Assembly (NCBI GenBank): GCA_028023455.1
Contig: JAQFVV010006337.1
Span: forward strand, 184,001-248,000
DNA from: Epiperipatus broadwayi
Lineage: Eukaryota; Onychophora; Udeonychophora; Euonychophora; Peripatidae
Direction of reading: 5' to 3'
Length of the DNA stretch: 64,000 bases
Shown here: piece by piece, positions 1 through 11,285 of the stretch
Layout: each line of letters starts with the position of its first letter
Position numbering within the stretch: position 1 is the first letter of the stretch
Program-made: the position numbers and the translations under genes
Notes under the pieces: model-generated
The model's database searches: none
Told to the model about the DNA's origin: nothing
The model's input: only the letters and a program-made list of their open reading frames with translations

Positions 1-1140
1 TATAAAGAATCTATAGAGCATTTAAATAAGGGGATTTTTAGACTTACTATCATTTAAAAAATCAATTTACCTATTCTCTCTCATTTCCACATCATGTACA
101 ATTACAATTTGGCACTTTCCAAATGTTTGGGCCTCAAAATTTTAACTCTCGCTATTTTTATAAATGTAATCATTAGTTTTTCATGACCCAATAAGTGATT
201 CACAAGTCAATTTACAATGAAGTAATAATTTTTTTTGACACATGCTATCGCTATTAATATTTTGGAAATGCTTTGAAATAATGTGTGAAGATATGGCATT
301 CTTAAATTTAAGAAAATCCCGGGGATAAATTTAAAAAAATTTAATGATAGGGTTGTTTAAGTTACTTTTTTGCTTATGTATGTTTTGAGTGATGAGATAC
401 CGGCAAGAAATTAGACATAACAAAGGAAATGCAGGAGTGTTTAACTTAAGGGATTCTGGTGTTTGTTTTGTTGAATATAATAAAGCTAAGAGTTATGTTA
501 GAGCTTCTAATTGTTAGTAAGTATGATATACATTTGTTTAGGAGGAAATTGTTACGATTGGCAAGCTCAATACTCCCAGTTGACCCTGATATTTATGTAT
601 ATAGAAAAAATAAGGGAATGAAAGAAGGTAGAGATTTCATTTTTTAATATTCATAAAATTCTGAGTTATTTATTATTAAAAAATAGTAAACATCTTAGTC
701 AGATATATATATATGTTATTATTTTTTATACTTTTCTTGTTTCTTTTACACTTCCAAGGTTTATATTTATTTGTAGCCAGTAAGAGGGCAACGGTAATCA
801 TAAATGCAAAGTAGATAAAGGAATTATATGAAAACTACATTGGAAATAGTGTTAATAACATGAAAGGTTAAAAATTATACTTGTGAATTTATTTATTTGC
901 AAACCAAAAAAAAGGATGATATAGATAAATGTAGTAGTGCTTTTGCTATATTTAAAAACTGCTCATTAAATAAAAGGTTAAGATATTATTCATATTTCAG
1001 TATTCTAGAAAAGAATAGTTCAAAGGAACACAAATATATCTAGTATAGCCTGAAAATAATTTTATTTTTTAATTGAAAAGTTAATGTCATTCTAATCAAA
1101 GAACAACTCTCTAATCTGGAACTATTTAGATGTAAGAATG
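1..1140. other. AT-rich sequence without a supported gene
   Basis: No gene is recognised here. A 66-codon open stretch at about 450-647 (plus strand) has fairly ordinary residue composition but matches no family I know and lacks an ATG near its start. The interval also holds one copy of a direct repeat (19-110) whose partner lies at 8601-8690. Confidence 0.5.
19..110 (+). repeat. Diverged direct repeat, copy 1
   Basis: About 90 bases recur at 8601-8690 in the same orientation with roughly 75-80% identity by eye. Both copies contain 'actatcattta' and then 'attctctctcatt'. The two copies bracket the LINE/AGT array region, but the distance and divergence do not prove that they are ends of one element. 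Confidence 0.55.
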
Positions 1141-1205
1141 AGGAGGTGGTGGTGGCAGCAGTGGTGGTGGCAGTAGTGTAGTAATGGTAGCAGCGGTGGT
1201 GGTGG
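1141..1205 (+). repeat. Impure (GGT/AGT)n trinucleotide tract
   Basis: Runs of ggt, agt and agc triplets directly abut the 5' end of a truncated LINE copy. This is the upstream end of a trinucleotide array that continues, broken by LINE insertions, to about 7840. Confidence 0.85.
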
Positions 1206-1808
1206 TATTTGCTCACTATGTCACAGAGAAGATGAAACAATGAATCATTTTATCCATACTTGTTCTACCCTGCAAATATACAGAGATATAATCTCCACAA
1301 TCACTTGCACTTCAAAAACCATACGTCAAACATTTATTGAAAACATTCCCCAAGTCTTTTTTACCACAATTAGAATCACAATTTTTCTCTTGTTCATGCT
1401 ATGGTTCCTGAGGTGCCATTTCATGTTCAACCCCACTTCACATAAATACCAATCACTATTCATAAACAAATTAACCAAAATCAAAGATAGAGATAATCTA
1501 ATAGCTCTTATTGATATAGTTACATCCACCTGGAGCTTAATTAAATTCCTAAATACAACTAAAAATCACAATCAGTGCAATAATAATTCATAACTGTTAA
1601 TAAAAATGAATTCAGAGTTTCACCAGTCAACTTCAGAACTATACACACTCCTGCCTAATCAGCATTTTAGGATCTACTACTGAACATTATTCCTCATAGA
1701 ACTCTTAATAGAACTTTAAGGATTCAAGTCTATGCATGTAAAAATGTAATGGCAATAATGATGTAACAATTGTAACATAATTTATGCTAATAAAGTAATT
1801 TTTAAAAG
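1206..1808 (+). pseudogene. 5'-truncated LINE, ORF2 C-terminus and 3' UTR (copy 1)
   Basis: The reading frame starting at the repeat junction encodes a C-x2-C-x8-H-x4-C finger (CSLCHREDETMNHFIHTC), the cysteine-histidine motif found near the end of many APE-type LINE ORF2 proteins. About 110 further residues follow, to the stop near 1593, including NPTSHKYQSLFINKLTKI. An AT-rich 3' UTR then ends in 'taataaagtaatttttaaaa' immediately before (AGT)n. The copy is severely 5' truncated: endonuclease and reverse transcriptase are absent. The similar short fragment at 1887-2239 confirms that this is a repeat family. The clade is not assigned. The finger and gene end are seen directly, and the LINE assignment follows from family knowledge. 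Confidence 0.7.
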
Positions 1809-1886
1809 TAGCAGTAGTAGTAGTAGTAGTAGTAGTAGTAGCAGTCATAGTAGTAGTAGTAGTGGTAGTAATAGTAGTAGTAGTAG
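1809..1886 (+). repeat. (AGT)n tract between LINE copies 1 and 2
   Basis: Mostly perfect agt triplets with a few agc, ggt and aat variants. It lies exactly between the 3' end of one LINE fragment and the 5' end of the next. Confidence 0.9.
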
Positions 1887-2239
1887 TCCTACATCACAAA
1901 GACTGAAATCCATATTCTTGAACAAATTATCAAAAATTAAATTAAGAGGCCAATCTCTTGCATCTTCAGATATTTTTGCAGCTATGTGGAGTCTGGTTTC
2001 ATTACCCATGCAACTGTGAAGAAAAAATTTAAGGTGATAAACTAATAATTGTCCACATTTAAAACTGTAAAATTTCATTTATTTGTAAAACTTATTTATA
2101 GACAAACTGTACAATATGTATATTCAGTAGAATCTTGTAAAGCAGTTGATTAATCAATGTAACAATTATTGTATGTAAAACATGATTACGGTATGTAAAA
2201 TATTAACAATTTAATCAAAAATAAAGTATCTTTAAAACT
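1887..2239 (+). pseudogene. 5'-truncated LINE 3' end (copy 2)
   Basis: The conceptual translation at 1887-2020 (PTSQRLKSIFLNKLSKIK and then MWSLVSL) lines up with the last part of copy 1 (PTSHKYQSLFINKLTKIK and then TWSLIKF). This is therefore a diverged copy of the same LINE, truncated even closer to its 3' end. The 3' UTR again ends in an 'aataaagtatctttaaaa' tail that runs straight into agt triplets. It is non-coding in practice. Confidence 0.65.
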
Positions 2240-2474
<235 letters not shown>

Positions 2475-2998
2475 AAGTTTAACAGAGAGTTTGTCACTGA
2501 CTTCAATCTCAAAGCTAAGTTTTAAGTTTTCTGTCTTTCTTAAGCAATTAATTATGTGAAATCATGGATTTAAAGACTATTTAATTGTGGTATGAAAGTG
2601 AGGAGTAAATTGTGATCAAGAGAGAGAGAGATTTTTTTAATTTGAAAAGATCAAAATTATTATTTAAAAAAAAGTCTTTCGATCACCATTTTAAAAATAT
2701 AACAGTTATAAAAAAAATATTTTTGTTGAATGTGTGTTAATGTAAGGATTTCTATAATTAAGTTGAACATATGATTAGTAGGTTTAAATTTGCTACTAAA
2801 GTTTTTTTTTAATTTAAATTTAAGAATAGTTAGTTATTTTGAGGAAAAAGATAATGTTTTAGAGGCCTAAGGTATACGTGGTAATTGATCGGTCATTTTT
2901 GAAAGTAAAGTTTTTATCTTTCTTTGCAAAGGGGATTGAAGAGTAGGAGAGGAAGTATAAAGTCAAATATAGAATAGGTGACTTGAAAAATAAATAAT

Positions 2999-3714
2999 AT
3001 GGAGTGCATTTGTATTCTACAATGCATATATAATTGTCAGAAAGGAATTAGGCATGCTGTGGTAGAGTGTACTGTATGAAATGAGGTTTTCCACTTGAAA
3101 TGCTTAAATAAGACTAGGAAGGATGTAACCGGTTTATGGTTATGTAGACAGTGTGTAATGTGATAAAAAAGGTGAAAAAGTAGTTTCAAAGTGTAGATAG
3201 TGTAAAGAGAATGTCAGGAGAAATGGAGCAAAACATAGTTGAGGAAGGCAGGATAGAGGGTGTTTCTAGTGGAGTGACAAGAAATATGGATGGAAAAATA
3301 GGTAGTGTATTGGAGATGGTTGGACAAAGAATAAGTAAGATAGAGGAAGAGATAAAGGATGTAGAAGCAAAACTAAAATCATTAGAGATGAAGTGTGAGC
3401 AGATAAAGAAATTATTGAGTAGGAATGCTAAGGAAGAAATAGATAAGGAATCCCAGAAGATGGTAAAGAAGGTTGTGAATAAAGCAGAGGAAATAGGCTA
3501 TGAGACAGTATTGATAGGTGATTCATTAATAAGAGAATGTGGAGATATAATTGCAATGGAAAATAGAAACAGGTATGTAAGAATATGTTTGTCTAAAGCT
3601 AGAATCAAGGATGTTACAGATAAAGTAAAAAAGCAAAGGAATAGAGATGTGTATGTTATGGTAGGGACTAATAATTTATCAGAGTCATCAGAGAGAGTAA
3701 TGGGTGAGTAAATA
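2999..3714 (+). pseudogene. LINE ORF1 remnant: PHD-like finger, coiled coil, SGNH-hydrolase-like domain
   Basis: An ATG at 2999 opens a cysteine-rich segment ending NEVFHLKCL and GLWLCRQC. This is the H-x2-C and W-x-C-x2-C pattern of a PHD-type zinc finger. One expected cysteine codon is now a TGA stop, and the frame shifts before 3211. From 3211 an uninterrupted 166-codon frame encodes a charged alpha-helical stretch (about residues 25-75, coiled-coil-like) and then VLIGDSLIRE and VMVGTNNLSE, which match blocks I and III of SGNH/GDSL esterases. CR1-type LINE ORF1 proteins are known to combine PHD-like fingers and esterase domains, and they act as RNA-binding chaperones. The frame stops at 3709-3711 before the catalytic Asp-His block would be expected. 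Confidence 0.65.
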
Positions 3715-4183
3715 AAATTGATTAAGAATTTGAGTATGATTAAAGGAAGAGTAGAAATAGTTGGATTATTACCAAGATTTGATAAAAGGTATATGTTAGA
3801 TAGGGCATGTTCTATAAATGAGAGATAGAAAAAATTGTGTGAGAGAAATGATGTTACATTTGTGGATGTGTGGGATTTTTTATTGGGAAGAGGAAGTTAT
3901 ATATTAAAGATGGGTTGCATTTAAGGAAACAAGGAAGTGAAATTTTAGGGACTCTGATTTATAAAGAATGTAGTTTGGGAAACTTGAAAGGGGGTGGGAT
4001 TTTAAATTGCAGTGTTATTAGAAAGAAGAAGAATAGATGGGATGTGAGGAATAAACAAAGGGTGGCTGATTTAGATATAAATGTAGATGTGGAGAGGGAA
4101 TGGGTCTGTAAATGGGTTTGTAATATTAATGGTAAGCAAGTTATTTATAAATGTAATAGAAAAGAAAGAATGGAAAAAAAATT

Positions 4184-4955
4184 ATAAAAGAGTAAATAGG
4201 AAAGAAAAAATTGTTAAAATTGGGTATTTGAATATGCAAGGTGGTAGGAGACCAGAAAAGTGGCATGAATTACACAAAGCAATTGAAAATGAAGAGCTTG
4301 AGATATTAGCAATAGTAAAAACACATCTAAGAGAAGAAGAAAAAGTTGTTTTGGAAGATTTGGTATGGCAGGGTATAAATAGAAAAGAGAAAAAAAATGA
4401 TGGTGGTATAGGTGGTATATCTAAAAAAATATTTAAATACTGTCAAATGCCAAGCACATTTGTGGTTTGAAATAAGGTTGAGAAAACAAGAATGGATGGT
4501 GGCTATAGTTTATATAGCTACTGGAGATAGTCAAACTATAATGGAGTGGAACAATAGCATATATGAGTGCCTAATTAGGAATATACAGAGTTTTAAAGAA
4601 AAGGGGAAGATAATAATGGTTATAGGAGATATGAATGGGCAAATAGAAGAAATTGATGATGTAGATACATAAGAATGGACAGCTTTTGAAGACATTTTGT
4701 CAGAGAGTGAATTTGAGCATTGTAAACTTATCAAATATTTATGAGGAACAATACACATGGTCTAGAAATAATATATCCCATGCAATAGATTATGTATTGA
4801 TAGAGAAAAAGGGAATTAATAAAGTATGGAAAATTAATAATGAAGAGAGAGTATGTAATAGTGATCATAATTTTTTTGTAATTGAAATGGTTAGTAATGT
4901 GAGGAAAATAGAAATAAAATTGGAAACAATAGTGAAAGATGTGGATGGAGAGTGA
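4184..4955 (+). pseudogene. LINE ORF2 remnant: APE-type endonuclease domain
   Basis: Three overlapping frames together spell an exonuclease-endonuclease-phosphatase fold that would nick the genomic target. KIGYLNMQGG (about 4213) is the opening strand with its metal-site Asn. AIVKTHLREEE (about 4309) corresponds to the usual ETHL motif but has Lys in place of the catalytic Glu. VIGDMNGQI (about 4620) is the GDFN block, and NSDHNFFVI (about 4858) is the SDH catalytic block. At least two frame breaks and stops separate these pieces. The Glu-to-Lys change and the frameshifts mean it cannot be active. The order and spacing are right for a LINE ORF2 N-terminus. Confidence 0.75.
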
Positions 4956-5247
4956 ATGATAAGAATAAGTTGGAAGAGTATAAAATACAAATTGAAAAAA
5001 TGATGGAAGAGTTGGTTGGAAGTGAGTATGAGGACTGGTGTGATGAAATAGAAAAAGTGGCAAATATGGTTTTAGGTGAGACTATTCAGAAGAATAAAAG
5101 TAATAAAAAATGAGAAGAGAGATAAAAATCATGCAGAGAATATAAATGTGCTTTTAAGAGCAAAGAAAGTGAAAAAAATACAAATACTAAAAAGGAAGAT
5201 TACTTAGAATAAAGAAGTTAGCTAAAATAGATAATTACAGAGAAAGA

Positions 5248-6360
5248 ATGAAACTGAATACTAAATTATTGGATGATATTAATAAAAGTGGAATAGAAGT
5301 AAAAAAAATTGGAATTACATTAAAAGGAGAAATGGGAGAGATAGTATTACTGAATGAGGAGGGAGTAGAGTGTAGATCTAGAGAAGAATTAGAGAGAATC
5401 TTGAATAGGTATGTAATGGATGTAGAAAAGATGTTACATGTGAAAGAGAGAGGGATAAAAAATATGAAAGCATATTGTAATGGGAATATTAGGTTTACAG
5501 AAAATGAACTGAATGAGGCAGTGAAGAAATTGAGAAGTGGTAAGACAAGAGGTTTAGATGGATGGGCAGCAGAGATGATAATGAATTTAGGGCATAGGGC
5601 AAAAGTAAAGCTATTATCATGTTTTAATCAGATGGCACAGAGAGAGTTTTTTCCAAGTAGTTGGAGTAATATGAGAGTAAGGTAATTATTTAAAGGAAAG
5701 GATAAGGATCACAGAAAGTTAAACAATTGTAGACTGATCAGTTTTATATAAAGTTCTTTTTATATATGGTGGCTGGAAGAGTTTCAATATGGATGGAAGA
5801 AAATAATGTAGTGGTGGAAATGGAAGGAGGTTTAAGGTCAGATAGGCATATAGGAGATTGTTTATTTGTAGTTACACAACTTATGGCTATGAGTAGGATT
5901 ATAGGTATACAGTTATATATGAGTTTTATAGATATAAAGAAGGTTAGAGTAAATAGAAATAGATTATGGATAAGTTTAGCAAATTTGGAAATGGATGAAG
6001 CTTTAGTGGATATTATTTAGAAATTATATGAATATAATTACTATAGATATCAATTAGGGTATATAGAATCAGTTAATGTTAAAAATGGGGTGGGACTAAG
6101 GCAAGGATGCTCGATGTCATCTATTTTGTTTTTGTTGTATTTCAGTGAAATGGAGAGAGCAATAGAAAGACTAGGAAGAGGGATGAAGATGCTGTTATTA
6201 GGTGGCAAGGGAGTATATACATTGTTGGGTCTTTTTTGTAGATGTCTTTTTGTGTGCAGAAAAAGGAGAAGATATGGAAGTTATGTTGAGGACATGGACA
6301 AGGGTGAGTAAAGTTATGGGGATTAAATTTAATAAATAAAAATCAAATATAATGATGGTG
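5248..6360 (+). pseudogene. LINE ORF2 remnant: reverse transcriptase domain
   Basis: The frame 5248-5685 gives the RT fingers region, including KLRSGKTRGLDGW and the PSSWSNMRV segment that precedes the palm. Across a stop at 5685 a K-rich segment and 'NNCRLISF' follow, matching the N-Y-R-P-I-S block. At 5920-5960 SFIDIKKVRVNRNRLW is motif A (normally F-x-D-x-x-K-A-F/Y-D). At 6090 GLRQGCSMSSILF is the motif B region of LINE RTs. The following segment should contain the catalytic -A-D-D- of motif C but is frameshifted and unreadable. This would be the polymerase for target-primed reverse transcription, and this copy is inactive. Confidence 0.75.
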
Positions 6361-6518
6361 AATACTGGGGAAAGAGAAGACAAAGATTTCTTATTGGGGA
6401 TTATAAAGTTAAGTGTGGTGATTAGACATAGTTATTTGGAGATAATCTTGAATAATCAGAAAAATTGCTTGGATAAATGGGAGAAAAAAATGATAAATAA
6501 AGCAAAGAAAAAAAGGGA

Positions 6519-7400
6519 TTGATAAGGAAATTAACAGTGTTTTCACATAATAAATATGGTGTAGCTAGAATTATATGGAAGGGAGTGGCAGTAGCAGGGT
6601 TAACATATGACAATGATGTGTTATGTGTAAGTAAAGAGATATTATATTACTTAGAAAAAGTAGAAAGAGAAGTAGGAAAACAGGCATTAGATGCAGAGGT
6701 TTGGCCAACAAATGAGGTAATTCAAGAAGAAATGAGATAGTCAAAGTTTTTATATGAGAGATGCAAAAACCAAAATGAAAATGTTTGGTAGATTGCAGTT
6801 TATGGATAATAAAAGAATAGCCAAAATAGTATTTAATTGGGTTATAAGTAAAGTGCAGGCAACAAGATGGGTGAGAAAGATAATGCAGTTTGCAGAAGAT
6901 TTCGATAAAGAATTTATGTCAGTATACTTGAACAAAAGGTGGGATGATCGTATTAGGAGGATTGTTGAGTGTTATACTGGTAAGAGGTGAGATGGAGAAC
7001 TAGTTTAGAGAATAAAATGAGTTTAAATATATATAGAAGTAAACAGAACATTGGGTGTGTGTGAATTTATAATAGTAAGGAAAGTAGTTTATTGTTTAAG
7101 GCTTGAACGGGATCTTTAGCAACAAGAAAATATACACGTAAATAGAGAAATATAGGTGATTTAGACTGCAAGTTGTGTAAAGAAGGCATAGAAAATATTA
7201 GGCATCTGTTACTTTAATGTAAATGCTTGGAAGCAAAAAGAGTACAAATAATTTAGTTATGAAAGAATAAATATGAACAACGTGATTATATAGAAAGTGA
7301 GTTATTGGTTTTTATGCTGGGTCATTTAGATATGAAGGCCATGGATGTGACAAAGATTATGTTCTGGAAATGGGATGGAGCAGATTATGGGAAAACTTAG
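6519..7400 (+). pseudogene. LINE ORF2 C-terminal part with CCHC-type finger
   Basis: Downstream of the RT the remaining frames give thumb-like sequence (YGVARIIWKGVAVAGLTYDN at about 6555) and a basic helical region at 6754-6988. At 7164-7222 is C-K-L-C-x8-H-x4-C, interrupted by one stop. The spacing is identical to the finger in the truncated LINE at 1206. LINE fingers of this kind bind nucleic acid during target-primed reverse transcription. The 3' UTR after it (to 7506) is unlike that of the two truncated copies, so this is a different LINE family that ends at the same type of array. Confidence 0.6.
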
Positions 7401-7506
7401 GGTGGAGAATGGAAATGGACGGTAAAGTGCCTAACAACTTTCTCTGGGCATAGTAGCTGAGAGATTCCTGATTCTGTATAAGGAGAAGTCACAGTGCATT
7501 GCATCA

Positions 7507-7507
7507 C

Positions 7508-7551
<44 letters not shown>

Positions 7552-7835
7552 CAGCAGCAGCAGCAGTAACAGCAGCTGCAGCAGTAGTAGTATTAGTAGT
7601 AGTAATAGTAGTAGTGGTAGTAGTGGTGGTAGTAATAGTAGTGGTAGTAGTAGTGGTGGTAGTGCTGGTGGCGGTAGTAGTAGTAGTAGTAGTAGTAGCA
7701 GCAGTAGTAGTAGTAGTAGTAGTAGTAGTGGTTGGAGGTGGTGGTGGTGCAGGTGGGGGTAGTTGTAGTGGTAGTGGTGGTGGTGGTGGTAGTATTATTA
7801 TTATTATTATTACTACTACTATTATTATTATTTTT
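7507..7835 (+). repeat. (AGT)n array with AGC, GGT and ATT variants
   Basis: About 330 bases of trinucleotides begin as near-perfect agt, pass through agc- and ggt-rich blocks and end as att/act. The two long open frames here would encode poly-Val or poly-Ser and are not genes. The tract adjoins the 3' end of the 5-kb LINE. Confidence 0.9.
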
Positions 7836-9137
7836 ATGCCTAATTTAGGACATAAATGGTCTTAATTTGAACATAAATGTGATTTAGACAAATATATCAT
7901 TATCAAATGTCATTCAACATGAGTTTCATAAAAATGAGCTGAGAAACCTAAAAAATGGAATAGTTGTTATCGCTTTATTTTATGTTATTGTTGCCACTCT
8001 AAAAAAAAGAGATAAAAATACATATCATAAATAAAAGATGAATCAATTGTTTTATTTAAAGTGACCATATACTTTTTTTTTGAAATCACACTACTTATCA
8101 GTACATTTGGGTCATAGAGCAATATTCTATTTTAATAATATAATTATTTTATCCTGAAAATATTGAAATGCTACTAATTACTAGTATAAACCTTAATAAA
8201 CAACTATATTATTTAACATTAATAAATTAAAATACTAAATAAATCCTTTATATTTAGTTGATTTGTATGTATAGTATAGATTCAATGACATATTCCCTTT
8301 GTGTATATTCTGTAGTTATCAAGTGATCAAGTCTCATTAGTGAATATTAATGTTAAAACTTAAAAGTAAGTTGTTAAAGTAAAGAGAGATAATAAAATTG
8401 GACTTATTCTTTTCATTATTATTAGGAGTTTCAGTTATTTAACTGTGAAATATTATTTCAAAGTATAACACATTTCCATATTAATTACCATTAGAGTTTG
8501 ATCCAGAACAGAAAAAAATTCTTGTTCTCTATATATTTACTATTTAATTTACAAGCCATATTTTATACAGTTATGATTTAGGTGTAAAGAACTTGCAGGA
8601 CATTTGAATTAGAGAATTTTTATACCTACTATCATTTAAACAATCAAGTTACTCATTCTCTCTCATTACCACATCACATATAGTTACAATATGTATAAAT
8701 ATATATTACATTAAAAATTGCCATGTATTTATTATGATATAAACAAAAAAAAGTGTGAAGTTATTTTGATATAATAACTAGAAATATACCATTGGCATTC
8801 TAAGACTAAAGTACTTTATTCTAGTATCCAATAACAGCATTTTTGATTTGACACTATTTCTAATTAAACTCCAAGAAAAAATACTAGTGTTGGCTACTAG
8901 AGCAAAACAATTTAGCTTTAGAATTGTTTAAAGTAGTCAATAGTTACTTAACAATACCACTGCTATACATATCTCTAGTTATTAAAATTGAAGTAGCTCC
9001 ATGTTTTTTTGCTACTTATAATGGTGGAATACGCCGAAGCTGGCTATAGCAAAGAATTTTAATCTTTAATTTTATATAGGTATTTTTTTTTAAATTTTTT
9101 AAAAATATTGTAGTTTTATTCTAGTGAATTGTTTTAC

Positions 9138-9175
<38 letters not shown>

Positions 9176-9208
9176 AAATTAGTAATCAATGTCTGTATTC
9201 CAATTATA
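7836..9208. other. AT-rich sequence without a supported gene
   Basis: I see no coding potential. The interval contains the second copy of the 90-base direct repeat (8601-8690) and a (TA)n(TG)n microsatellite at about 9139-9174. Confidence 0.5.
8601..8690 (+). repeat. Diverged direct repeat, copy 2
   Basis: Partner of 19-110, in the same orientation. It shares 'ctactatcatttaa' (here) / 'ttactatcatttaa' and 'attctctctcatt', with substitutions and no obvious indels. Confidence 0.55.
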
Positions 9209-9397
9209 ATCAAATATATATATAATTCTTCGAAAAACAATACAATAAATAATACAGTAAACAAAATTTTAAAAACAAATATCTAATTATAATTTAATTG
9301 AAGTACTTTCAACTATCTATGTAGTCGTTATCAACTATATTCAAATTCTATTACAAAAAATCATTATAAATGTATATGAAAGCAATTATGTCATACA

Positions 9398-10310
9398 TCA
9401 ATTTTCCTGCAATTCATTAATTTTTATATTAGCAGCTTGTCTATTTATCAAATGCTGCTTTCCATTTTTTATTAACAGTGTTATTAGATAGAGTGGAGAG
9501 TGGTGGGTCATCTGAAAGTCTGTGCTCATATACCCTATATAACATAGCTTCTTTAATTTTATGTTTATTATTATTTCTTTCAATAAAATCAAAACCATAT
9601 ATACATGTAACTTTATAATCAAAAATACTGAAGGTGATACGTCATCATTGGTAACACTCTCTTGTCTTGATTTTTGCACTCGTTTATATACCAATAAATG
9701 CTCCTTTGATCTTTTCCCCAATGTACACCAAGATTCACCTATATATGCTTTTCTACAAACACACCACCATTTATATATTGCACAATTTTGATTTAAATTA
9801 CTACATCTATTTTTTGAATTATTTGTCAATCTATTTAAATTAGAAGTAGTATAAAATGTGACTCTATATATATCATTTATATATTTGTCTTATAAATTTT
9901 ACTTGTTCATTTCAAATAAATGGTATTGATATCCAAGTATATTTCATTTTATCAATATCTATACCACTTAAAATATTACAATTATTATTAATCTTACTAA
10001 CAATATTATAAATCAATTTATGATTATATCCAATATTTAATAAATCCATAGTAAATACATTTATATTACTTATTTTATCAGAATTATATTTACATAACTT
10101 ATTATTCCTAAATAAAAATGATTTTAAATCAGATAATTTATGGACTATTGGCATATTTGAATCCCAAGGAATATAACCTCTTTTTTCAATATCTTTTATT
10201 ACTATACAATAATCTAATTTATTTTTATTACAAGTAACTTTAATATCCAAATATTGAATTGACATTTTTTCTTCAAAAGATTTACTCCATTTTAAACCTT
10301 CTAAACTATT
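9398..10310 (-). pseudogene. PLE reverse transcriptase thumb plus GIY-YIG domain (left copy)
   Basis: The upstream frame (10265 down to 9912) gives IQYLDIKVTCNKNKLDYC and GYIPWDSNMP, then NVFTMDLLNIGYNHKLIYNI. This is the thumb region of Penelope-type RTs, followed by the conserved IPFI segment. After a frame break, the frame from 9829 to 9398 gives CAIYKWWCVCRKAYIGESWC followed by TLGKRSKEHL. That is a GIY-YIG nuclease core (paired cysteines, the YIGE strand, the Arg of the helix and the E-H). The palm motifs are missing, so the copy is 5' truncated. Similarity to PLEs is from motif recognition only. Confidence 0.7.
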
Positions 10311-10330
10311 TAATTTATTAATTCATTTCT

Positions 10331-11110
10331 TGGGATTCAAATGTGCTAACAGTACATAAATTATCTGGTTTAAAATCATTTTTATTTAGGAATAATAAGT
10401 TATGTAAATATAATTCTGATAAAATAAGTAATATAAATGTATTTACTGTGGATTTATTAAATATTGGATATAATCATAAATTGATTTATAAAATTGTTAG
10501 TAAGATTAATAATAATTGTAATATTTTAAGTGCTATAGATATTGATAAAATGAAATATACTTGGATATCAATACCATTTATTTGTAATGAACAAGTAAAA
10601 TTTATAAGACAAATATATAAAAATATATGTACAGTCATATTTTATACTACTCCTAATTAAAATAGATTGATAAATAATTCAAAAAATAGATGTCTATTTT
10701 AAATCAAACTTGTACAATATATAAATGGCATTGTGTTTGCAGAAAAGATAGGTGAATCTCAGTGTACATTGGAGAAAAGATCAAAGGAGCATTTATTGCT
10801 ATATAAACGAGTGCAAAAATCAAGACAAGATAGTGTTAGCAATGACTACATATCTCCTTCAGCATTTTTTGTTCATAATGTTACATGTATATATGTTTTT
10901 GATTTTGATTTTAATAAAGTTAAGATTTTATGTATTGAAAGAAATAATAATAAACATAAAATTAAAGAAGCAATGTTAATAAGAAATAAAAAGCAGCATT
11001 TGATAAATAGACAAGCTGCTAATATAAAAATTAATGAATTGTGGGAAAATTCATGTGTGACAGAATTATTTTTGTATATATTTATAATGGTTTTTTGTAA
11101 TAGAATTTGA
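10331..11110 (+). pseudogene. PLE reverse transcriptase thumb plus GIY-YIG domain (right copy)
   Basis: The frame 10343-10660 repeats the left copy's thumb sequence (for example NVFTVDLLNIGYNHKLIYKI). The frame from 10733 repeats the GIY-YIG half (IGESQCTLEKRSKEHL) after losing the first tyrosine region to a frame break. It is truncated about 165 bases further into the element than the left copy. The stop at about 11108 is followed by an AT-rich 3' end matching the left arm's outer edge. Confidence 0.7.
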
Positions 11111-11224
11111 ATATAATTGATAACAACTACATAGATAGTTGAAAGTACTTCTATTAAATTATAATAGATATTTGTTTGTGAAATATTATTGTATTGTTTT
11201 CCAAAAAATTATATATATATATAT

Positions 11225-11285
11225 ATAGTACCAGGTTCGATTGTTTTATACTATATATATATATATATAGTACCAGGTTCGATCC
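11225..11285 (+). repeat. Duplicated (TA)n-TAGTACCAGGTTCGAT unit
   Basis: The phrase 'tagtaccaggttcgat' preceded by (TA)n occurs twice, at about 11225-11241 and 11269-11284. It sits between the PLE palindrome and the LTR-like region. 'ggttcgatcc' resembles a tRNA T-loop (B box), which may be coincidence. Confidence 0.6.

Larger units (their letters stand above)
2475..7506 (+). mobile_element. Near full-length, decayed APE-type LINE (non-LTR retrotransposon)
   Basis: About 5 kb between two trinucleotide tracts, carrying in order a decayed ORF1 (2999-3714) and ORF2 (about 4184-7400), all on the plus strand. ORF2 shows an APE-like endonuclease, a reverse transcriptase and a terminal cysteine-histidine finger. 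Stops and frame breaks are spread through both ORFs, so the copy is dead. The G-rich, C-poor plus strand differs from the surrounding AT-rich DNA. The 5' edge at 2475 is set by the repeat boundary and is an inference. The 3' edge is where (AGT)n resumes. I cannot assign the clade with confidence: ORF1 with PHD-like and SGNH domains suggests the CR1/L2 group. Confidence 0.75.
9209..11224. mobile_element. Palindromic pair of Penelope-like elements, head to head
   Basis: The left arm (9209-10167) reads as the reverse complement of the right arm (10330-11224) at high identity along about 0.9-1 kb. About 160 bases belong to the left copy only and form the spacer. Each arm encodes, facing outward from the centre, the end of a PLE reverse transcriptase followed by a GIY-YIG nuclease domain. 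Both arms end at the same point in short (TA)n. PLEs commonly occur as partial tandem or inverted multimers, so this fits the family. The two copies have different stops and indels, so they have decayed independently since duplication. Confidence 0.8.

Noticed and set aside
459-647. 62-codon frame with non-repetitive composition as a possible exon
   Set aside because: No ATG start near its 5' end, no recognisable family, and no clear splice context. It stays unassigned.
7494-7865. Long open frames of poly-Val and poly-Ser
   Set aside because: They are translations of the (AGT)n array and have no other sequence content.
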